Part shown: positions 8,632 through 14,670 of the stretch, one piece after another | Numbering within the stretch: the stretch's first letter is position 1 | Layout: each line of letters opens with the position of its first letter | Assembly: GCA_013054445.1 (NCBI GenBank) | Contig: JAAMPI010001418.1 | Location: 1-14,670 of the forward strand | Source of the DNA: Cudoniella acicularis | Taxonomy: Eukaryota; Ascomycota; Leotiomycetes; Helotiales; Helotiaceae | Reading direction: 5' to 3' | Length of the DNA stretch: 14,670 bases | Program-made: the position numbers and the translations under genes | The notes under the pieces: model-generated | Databases searched by the model: none | Seen by the model: the letters and a program-made list of their open reading frames with translations, nothing else | What the model was told of the DNA's origin: nothing

Positions 8632-9267
8632 TTATTCTTCTTCTTTATTTGACTTTCAAAGATAGAGAGAGTCTACTTCTCAAGGCAACAACGATTTTCA
8701 AAATCCAGCTGTTCCAAAGCGCCACCATGCCAACCAGCCAAGCCAAAGGATTTGAAGCCACCGAAGGGGGCACTCATACCGTCACATTTCACGCAGCCAC
8801 CCGATGAATACGAAGGGGTATTTCTAAAAAAGGGGCGATAGGTGAATCAAATCTGTGGTGGGAGATGCGAAGCGCTATCGTGCTCGCGAAGACCCCCTCT
8901 TTCGTGCTTCAGTCACCACTGAACGTCAAGGACATCAACAATGCAGTGAATGCACCAAGGGCTCCAATTATCATTTCCAGTCTTAATTCAGATACATTTG
9001 CTAAGCAGAGGGCTGGAGCCTGAAGCCTGAAAGCTGGAAGTGATAGATCTGCGTGGGCCAAGAGGTTTTCGTCTCGTATCGTTCATTCCTGCAAGGGGTA
9101 CCGGCTGGCAAGCCATCCATTGGAATTGGAATCTCCCAATTTTTGCAACCCCTCCTTTTCTCTTCAATGCATACTCATACTGCCGGCTCCTTTAAAGTCT
9201 CATCAAGAACTTTTCACACTCTTCAAAACACCTCGGAATACCTGAAGTGTCATCTCCATAGTCGAAA
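8632..9267. other. Divergent promoter between the MFS transporter and the MycE-like methyltransferase
   Basis: No gene is supported in these 636 bases, which separate two divergently transcribed genes and must hold both promoters. Visible elements are four AGGGG/CCCCT cores at 8765-8898 and a small tandem GCCTGAA x2 at 9018-9031. A C/T-rich stretch precedes the + strand start, whose context is GAAAATGG. A frame at 9053-9286 runs through the start region but has no features of a protein. Confidence 0.6.
8765..8898. promoter_or_regulatory. Cluster of four AGGGG/CCCCT stress-element cores
   Basis: AGGGG occurs at 8765-8769, 8814-8818 and 8831-8835, and CCCCT at 8894-8898. This pentamer is the core of the fungal stress response element bound by Msn2/4-type zinc fingers. 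Four in about 135 bases is more than chance would give in mixed sequence (about 0.3 expected). Whether a regulator of this type acts here is unknown. Confidence 0.35.
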
Positions 9268-10257
9268 ATGGGGGCAACACGGGTAAACAAAATCCCCATA
9301 GCACTTGCTATTCTTGTTCTGTTGATACTCATATCACTCTGGAGTGGAAGGGATGGACTCCCACACCAACCGTTGCACTATATCAAAGGGTAACTAACGT
9401 ATCTACCCCAGAGAACTGTCAGCCTGGCTAACAAAAATCGTAGGAAATTAGGAAAGCGACCTTCTTTCTATGAGATCGCAAATATTCATGGAACCGATAA
9501 AGTCACCACCCATCATTATCAACAGATGTATGAACATCGTCTCGCTCCTTTTCGTGACAAGCCCATAAAAATGCTCGAAGTTGGCCTGGGGTGTGATATG
9601 AATTATGGGCCTGGCGCTTCATACTACACTTGGCTTGACTATTTCACCAAGGTTGATCTCTATTACATCGAATACGATGCAGCTTGCGCGAAACAGTACG
9701 TGAAAATTCCTCTCCATAGGATTCGTTGCCACTTTTCTCTATCGAAACACTTCAGAGCAAGTCGATGCGCTCAAAAACTCAGAACCAACCTTTTCTTCTT
9801 CACTTGAAAAGTCTTGAAAATCACCAGGCTGACTTCTTAATCTTTTAGATGGGCAAACAAGACCACCGGCGCCACCATCTTCACCGGCGACCAAGCCGAC
9901 GTCGCCTTCTTGGAAGAATTCCTCAGAGAAGCCGGCAGCAACTGGGACATAATCATCGATGACGGAGGCCACACCATGATCCAACAACAAACGACTCTCA
10001 GCGTGCTCTGGCCGCACGTGAAGGCCAGCGGGATATACTTCATCGAGGATCTGGGGACAAGTTACCAAGCCAATTATGGAGGAGCTCCTGACAGCCCCAC
10101 CAGCATGATGGCAGACCTGAAGAAGATCCTCGATGATCTCAATAAGATGGGGCCGGATAAGAGTCCTATTAGTGAGGACGTGGTCGATTTTGAATTCACG
10201 CAGGAGGTGGTCGCGTTGACGAAGCGGGATGATTATGTGCTTCCTGATGTGATTTGA
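9268..10257 (+). CDS. Membrane-anchored MycE-like sugar O-methyltransferase
   Basis: Exons are 9268-9389, 9444-9695 and 9849-10257, giving 260 residues. Intron 1 is 54 bp (GTAACT..GTAG, branch GCTAAC); intron 2 is 153 bp (GTACGT..TTAG, branch GCTGAC). Residues about 9-25 (PIALAILVLLILISLW) form a single hydrophobic anchor with a short basic N-terminus, as in type II Golgi/ER proteins. The catalytic part follows from about residue 48: YEIANIHGTDKVTTHHY, MLEVGLG (84-90) as the SAM loop, YYIEYD (114-119), IIIDDGGH (159-166) and YFIEDLGTSY (188-197). The DDGGH and ED residues match the divalent-metal site of MycE, the macrolide sugar 2''-O-methyltransferase. The first exon was chosen because it supplies the only in-frame Met with a perfect splice phase. 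The natural substrate is unknown; a glycan is inferred from the family and the two glycosyltransferases downstream. Confidence 0.88.
9696..9848 (+). other. Intron 2 of the MycE-like gene (153 bp)
   Basis: Donor GTACGT, branch GCTGAC close to the acceptor, acceptor CTTTTAG. Splicing forms Q125 and restores AKQWANKTTGATIFTGDQ in frame. It is about three times longer than every other intron in the window. Reading into it from exon 2 gives a stop before the conserved DDGGH block. Confidence 0.92.
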
Positions 10258-10854
10258 TCGTTAAGATGATGGGAAATATCGTGCTAGGTAGGTTTCTTTT
10301 TGTTGGATGTGTACAATAGGCTTCCAAATATGATGGGTTCTGATCTGTACTCTTTCGTATATTTCTCAGAGACTGAGATCTGTTCATTGTATCACCATGG
10401 CGTTGTGGAGTTCGCCTAAGCACTGGTGATCTCCCGCATAGGGAAAGCGTGGCTTGCTGAAAATAGGGGTACCAGTAACCCCTGACGCACCCAGGTTTCT
10501 AGATCTCACAAATAATTTCTTGTGCGAAGAGAGAGGAAGTAAGGGACTTGTTTCACTGTTTCTCCTGCATTCAAAAAGTCTCTGAAAATATTTCTTATCT
10601 AGATCTCTCCAATTTCAGCTGCACGGAACTAAGAGCGGAGTGGGGCTGATAGCTTCCATCAAAAAGAACTTCAAATCCAAGCTAGACCCAATCCCAGAAT
10701 CGATAGCGGCCAATGTCTCAGCCATCACCCCGAAAAAGAACTCTCAAAATTAACCACATGCGAAAATCGCAACCATGTATCTCAGTCTGTCTCCCTCTCT
10801 ATTCTCCTTGCGTCGTCGTCACCACATTCCTTTGCAGCTTGAGCGAAAAGAGAG
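10258..10854. other. Intergenic region before the DUF5672 gene
   Basis: No gene is supported in these 597 bases, which hold the 3' region of the methyltransferase and the promoter of the next gene. A perfect inverted repeat AGGGGT-N7-ACCCCT lies at 10465-10483. The last 100 bases are C/T-rich, typical of a fungal leader before the ATG at 10855. Small frames on both strands (for example 10713-10964) overlap the following gene and are shadows. Confidence 0.6.
10465..10483. repeat. Perfect inverted repeat AGGGGT-N7-ACCCCT
   Basis: Two 6-base arms separated by seven bases, about 370 bases upstream of the DUF5672 start. Each arm contains an AGGGG core like those in the promoter at 8765-8898. It could bind a dimeric regulator or be chance: a few 6-base inverted repeats are expected in a window this long. 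Confidence 0.4.
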
Positions 10855-11957
10855 ATGGCGATCACGATCTCCGCACAATCGAGGAAATGGATCCTCCCTG
10901 CCATTTGGCTCATCCTCGTCCTCTGGTTCCTGAAAACAGCTCTGAATCGTTCCGGCCACGGTAACATCCACTTCTCCCTCGGGGGGAACAACACGACGAA
11001 TTCCACGCGCAAAACTCTGTATGAGTACTACAGCTCCCTTACTCATACCAGTACGAAGAATAAGACGGATCCGCTACTCAGCGAGGCACATATGAGTGTT
11101 AATGTTAGCACGAGTAACAAGGCTGCGGTGATCATCGAGACGCGAAGATCGGGGGGTATCGTGCCGCTGGTGCTACAGTTCAGTGCGGTGCTGGGTCCCG
11201 ACTGGCCAGTTATCATCTACACGTCTGCGGAGAACTTTGGGTCTTTTAGTACCTCTGCTGCGTTGCTGAGGCATCAGCGGAGTGGGAGGGTGGTCGTGAG
11301 ACCGCTAGCTGAGGGCGTCTGGTTCCCGAATTGGGATTCTGTGTCGGATTTTTTGACGACGCCGTGGTTGTGGAAGGATCTCGCGCCTGCGGAGCACATT
11401 CTGCTTTTCCAGACGGATAGTATCCTGTGCGGGAATTCGGTCCGGAGGGTTGATGACTTTTTTTGAATATGATATGATTGGAGCGCCGATTGCGCCCAGA
11501 TGGGGTGTTGGATTTAATGGGGGCCTGAGTTTGAGGAAACGGAGTACCGTCTTGAAGGTTTTGGCTGAGTGGGAGTGGATTAAGAATCCGCATCCTCATC
11601 CAGAAGATCAGTGGTACTATGCGAGGTATTTTTCCATGTTCATATGGAGGCGTTTGGAACATGTGGCTAATAGTTCACAGAATGAAGGACTTACAGGACA
11701 GGGAAGTTGAAGAGGGTATTGAGGGAGGCATTAACTTGCCTTCCATGGAGATTGCGAGGACTTTCGCTGTGGAGACGATTGATTATCCCAGTCCTCTGGG
11801 TTTACAGTAAGTACCAGCAGATAAGATTGACGCGTGTTCAAATTGCTGATTCTTCTGTCATAGTCAACCGACGAGATTCATAGAGCAGCATATGCTCAGT
11901 CTTGATGAGTGGTGTCCAGAATACAAGCTTGCAACAACAGATCGCATAGGAAACTAG
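10855..11957 (+). CDS. DUF5672-family putative glycosyltransferase, type II membrane protein, with a frameshift
   Basis: Exons are 10855-11625, 11681-11806 and 11864-11957, with introns of 55 bp (GTATTT..CACAG, branch GCTAAT) and 57 bp (GTAAGT..CATAG, branch GCTGAT). Residues 11-27 (KWILPAIWLILVLWFLK) form a signal anchor. Residues 30-88 are a Ser/Thr-rich stem with several N-glycosylation sequons (N45, N46, N49, N69, N83). The conserved domain starts at AAVIIETR (90-97), then VLGPDWPVIIYTS, PWLWKDLAPAEHILLFQTDSILC (a likely nucleotide-sugar/metal site at TDS) and VDDFF. There a run of seven T (11458-11464) brings in TGA after residue 203. In the +1 frame the family continues without a gap: EYDMIGAPI, GVGFNGGLSL, EDQWYYAR, INLPSMEIARTFAVETIDY and LSLDEWCPEYKLATTD. 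With one T fewer the product would be 329 residues. A homopolymer error, a real null allele or recoding are all possible. Confidence 0.82.
11458..11464 (+). other. T7 run causing a +1 frameshift in the DUF5672 gene
   Basis: GAC TTT TTT TGA ends the upstream frame, while removing one T gives GAC TTT TTT GAA TAT and restores the conserved VDDFFEYDMIGAP. No splice donor/acceptor pair can remove a single base, so an intron does not explain it. Confidence 0.9.
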
Positions 11958-13323
11958 ATGTATATCAACATATATAAATCATTTTCCAAATCCACCACCA
12001 ACATTTTTGGGTGCGAGAGAAGCTCGTGAGCGCGAAAGCTAGATCGAGTATTGAAAATCCTCAGATTTTTTGAGCTGTTCTTCAAACACACATGCAATTG
12101 AGCCAAAATTTCTTAGGAAAAGAAATGATGCCTCTGACGACCAACGCATGACTGCGACTTTGCAGGTACAGTGTACCAAATATAGAAAATACTCCACTGG
12201 GAGTGGCTTTGGGCAAAAGGTAAAGGTGACGGTTTCAGCCCTATCGTTTCTTCAGCCTCTCTAATTGGATCAGGCGAATACCGAATTCCTGATCCCGTCA
12301 TATACCATTATGCCGATTGTGGAGGGGCAAATCGGTGTGAACCTCAAGAGTTGCTGCAGCACAGCCTAGCTGAAGCTGTTTGTAACTCTACACGATGGCA
12401 GATGAAACGGGGCCGCCAGTAGCTGAGCAAAAGGTCGCAGAAGGATGTATCAATGCAATCGCAGTTTCTGGATGACATATTTGTGCCGACAACTCTTCAG
12501 CTGCATGACCCATCCTGTGTGGTGATTGTTTCTCCGAATCCAGCTGAGATATGAATGCGAAAACCACAACCAATCGTGAATCGCATCAACTACGGTGCTG
12601 TCGTCCCATACGAGGAGGATTTCGAGGTTTTGTGGTGGCTTCAAGTGCTTTTGTAAGTTCGTGTTCCAAAGGCAGCAAGGAAGGCGGCTGGCCTGCTGAG
12701 TGTGCCATTCGTAGGGTATCAAGTATCAGCACGGAAGTCTCCAGGTGCGTCATTTTTGTTGCTTTGATATGTTTCGAGATTGTGTTGATTTGTTTTGCTC
12801 TACGAGAATTGAATGCCAAATGTTGGAGCAGACACGTGATGGCCACACAACTTCTTCACCTTTCTTCTCTATTTCTCCAAGATCATATCTCATTCCATTT
12901 TCAATTAAAAATATGGATTTTAATTGCCGATACTTGTATGTTTCTATCAAGCCTTTTATAATTCGATGAGGGCCGAAGTCGGTCGTGGTTCAAAGTCTTC
13001 AAATCGGAAGGAAGCCACGAACGCAGAGCTGAGTAGTTCGTATTCCACAACAATGCTGAACTCCGAAAGTCCTTGGCGGTGTGACACTCTCTTCGCCACA
13101 AAATATTGGACGCTATCCAAAAATAAAAGTTGATTGCAAGAACGTTGTTGAGTTGTTATTGGCTTTCGTGAAATCAGGAGTCGATCAGCTTATCAACAGC
13201 TCAACTCTCTGGAAGGCTTCAGTCAACACATATCATAATAAATGCGGGGTTAAATTTCATTCTACTGTACTGTATTCTTGAGAAACGCTTGTTTTCCGAA
13301 ATTTTAAGTTCTGTCTTGCTTTT
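11958..13323. other. Long intergenic region without a supported gene
   Basis: About 1.37 kb, moderately AT-rich, containing the 3' region of the DUF5672 gene and the promoter of the O-fucosyltransferase-like gene. The longest frame (12551-12961, 136 codons) overlaps frames of similar size on both strands and shows no signal peptide, domain or codon pattern that I can recognise. A 6-1-6 palindrome (GGTACA G TGTACC, 12165-12177) is present but of a size expected by chance. A small unannotated gene or non-coding RNA cannot be ruled out. Confidence 0.55.
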
Positions 13324-14670
13324 ATGATGTTAAGCCGACAACGACTAATTTGGCTGGCAGCAGCGGCACTTCTTCTCTGTATCGTCAGGTTCTCTTACGT
13401 CTTCCCACACTCACTACGAATTATCGAAGAAGCCGAGATTTTCAGGGGGGCATTGCGCCCGCAGGATCCTCTTTATGAAGATGGCGGGATTCCGCCGCCC
13501 GAGGACTTTGATACGATCCCAGAAGTCGTCAAGCCCGAACCCGATAAAGAACCCGAAAATGTCACCGAAGAGAAGCCCGACGAGAAACCGAAGGAAAATG
13601 ACACATTTAATGGACTCCCGGAGCTATGTAAACAGACCAAATGGACCGAAGGACTGTGGCTGCACTGCCATAGTGGTTGTGGCGAAAACAAGCTGTCAAT
13701 GTGTGGTGGTCTCAACAACGCAAGAAATCGAATACAGACATGTTTTCGACTCGCGATTGATGCTGGCACCGGTGTCATCATGGCACCGGTGACCAACAGA
13801 GCGGAGGAGCAATTGATGAACACAAATGGGGAGGCTCTGTGCCCAGAGCACTTCTGGGATATGGAATATCTACAATCCAAATTGCAAGAGCATTGTCCAC
13901 AACTCCACGTACGAATGTGCGACGATCGGTTGGGGATCGAAAAGACCGTCATCCCACAATACAGAGACTACAACAGCGACTCTTACGTCCTTGGAACTTT
14001 CCGCCAATATGTCGAAACGTCACTCTCGGATTCAAATATCAGCATCACAGACATCAACCCCTCAGATCAAGTCATACTCGAGTTCGGAGATGGCTTTACG
14101 GCATGGAATTACAAAACATCTAATGAAATCCAGACTATTCGAAAAGCTCTCTTCAAAACCCTCAAATTCAACCAAGACTTACTTAACTTGAGTTCACATG
14201 TTCTCCAAAGCCCCGAACTCAACAACGGTGCTTTCTTTGGGCTCCATCTTCGAGGTGAAGATGACTGGCCTGGCGGATTCGGCTCAGCAGATGATCAGAA
14301 GCGTGTTTACGCAGAGGAAATCGAGAGAATCCAAATAAACGATCCCATCAAAACGATTTATGTCAGCTGCGGCGACCAAGAAGCCATCCAGAAATTCAGA
14401 GATATGATGGAGCCAAATGGCTATAAAGTGCACGACAAATGGTCTTTACTGGCAAATCAGCCGGAGAAATTCGCTCAAATCGAAGCGTTGACTTTTGATC
14501 AGAAAGCTATTGTGGAGTATCAGGTTTTGGTAGATGCTAAGTACTTTATGGGGATTATGACATCTACACTATCGGCGTTGATCGCGTATGCAAGAACGAC
14601 AGGCCTTGAGCAGGATTTTTTTGAGACGTATGTTTTCCCTGGGAGTAAGAAGAATAACAGATTGGATCGG
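13324..14670 (+). CDS. GDP-fucose O-fucosyltransferase-like protein (partial, runs off the window)
   Basis: 449 codons are present without an intron, open at the right edge. Two Met codons in a row start it (13324 and 13327); an in-frame TGA at 13279-13281 rules out a start further upstream than about 13282. Residues about 8-21 (LIWLAAAALLLCIV) are a signal anchor. Residues 55-95 form an acidic, Pro/Lys/Glu-rich stem. From about residue 102 a Cys-containing luminal domain begins (CKQTKWTEGLWLHCHSGCG), followed by GGLNNARNRIQTCFRLAIDAG (128-148), the family's GDP-fucose-side motif. FFGLHLRGEDDW (304-315) corresponds to the HxR-type nucleotide-sugar motif. FDQKAIVEYQVLVDAKYFMG (391-410) then leads to TSTLSALIAYAR, the last conserved block. 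This is the fungal branch of the PF10250-like family; the acceptor is unknown. It would act in the ER or Golgi lumen. The missing part is probably the C-terminal tail only. Confidence 0.86.
   Translation, partial: MMLSRQRLIWLAAAALLLCIVRFSYVFPHSLRIIEEAEIFRGALRPQDPLYEDGGIPPPEDFDTIPEVVKPEPDKEPENVTEEKPDEKPKENDTFNGLPELCKQTKWTEGLWLHCHSGCGENKLSMCGGLNNARNRIQTCFRLAIDAGTGVIMAPVTNRAEEQLMNTNGEALCPEHFWDMEYLQSKLQEHCPQLHVRMCDDRLGIEKTVIPQYRDYNSDSYVLGTFRQYVETSLSDSNISITDINPSDQVILEFGDGFTAWNYKTSNEIQTIRKALFKTLKFNQDLLNLSSHVLQSPELNNGAFFGLHLRGEDDWPGGFGSADDQKRVYAEEIERIQINDPIKTIYVSCGDQEAIQKFRDMMEPNGYKVHDKWSLLANQPEKFAQIEALTFDQKAIVEYQVLVDAKYFMGIMTSTLSALIAYARTTGLEQDFFETYVFPGSKKNNRLDR

Noticed and set aside
9526..9807. 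Stand-alone 93-codon protein
   Set aside because: It is exon 2 of the MycE-like gene read into the 153-bp intron; the tail after 9695 does not resemble the family.
11440..11480. A tiny intron explaining the frameshift in the DUF5672 gene
   Set aside because: The conserved protein continues across the site without loss of a residue, so only one base is in excess and no intron can account for it.
11450..11710. Separate small gene of 86 codons starting at 11450
   Set aside because: It is the shifted continuation of the DUF5672 gene; its first conserved residues directly follow those before the T7 run, and its end lies beyond a normal intron donor at 11626.
12165..12177. Perfect 6-1-6 palindrome GGTACA G TGTACC
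   Set aside because: Several inverted repeats of this size are expected by chance in a window this long, and nothing around it suggests a function.
12551..12961. 136-codon frame in the long gap as a gene
   Set aside because: It overlaps frames of similar size on both strands and has no recognisable domain, signal peptide or splice structure.

Overview
The window looks like nuclear DNA of a filamentous ascomycete (Pezizomycotina; a leotiomycete is my guess, not shown). Evidence: widely spaced genes on both strands, short GT..AG introns (ten of eleven are 45-57 bp, one is 153 bp), fungal-type branch sites (GCTAAC, GCTGAC, CACTAAT), a mitochondrial class II fumarase, and fungal families such as DUF5672. 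There are no bacterial operons, no tRNA or rRNA, and no recognisable transposon.

Layout. 1-1057: AT-rich non-coding DNA, then the promoter of the first gene. 1058-1726 (+): intronless SAM-dependent methyltransferase. 1727-2867: gap with no supported gene. 2868-4642 (+): complete fumarase, three exons, 555 aa, with a mitochondrial presequence and a strong internal start for a cytosolic form. 5190-6484 (-): ZIP-family zinc/iron transporter, three exons, 396 aa, convergent with fumarase. 6955-8631 (-): MFSD5/MOT2-type major facilitator (molybdate-anion transporter family), six exons, 473 aa, with a 28-nt exon. 9268-10257 (+): membrane-anchored MycE-like sugar O-methyltransferase, three exons, 260 aa, divergent from the transporter across a 636-bp promoter. 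10855-11957 (+): DUF5672 glycosyltransferase-like type II membrane protein, broken by one extra T in a run of seven. 11958-13323: long gap. 13324-14670 (+): type II membrane GDP-fucose O-fucosyltransferase-like protein, open at the window edge.

How the genes fit together. The left half is a mix of housekeeping and transport genes (fumarase, zinc and molybdate-type carriers). The right third is more interesting: three consecutive + strand genes each encode an N-terminal membrane anchor followed by a catalytic domain that fits the secretory pathway: a sugar-methyltransferase-like enzyme, a DUF5672 glycosyltransferase and an O-fucosyltransferase-like enzyme. Together they suggest a small locus for a fucosylated, possibly O-methylated, surface or secreted glycan. 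This is inference from family membership and gene order.
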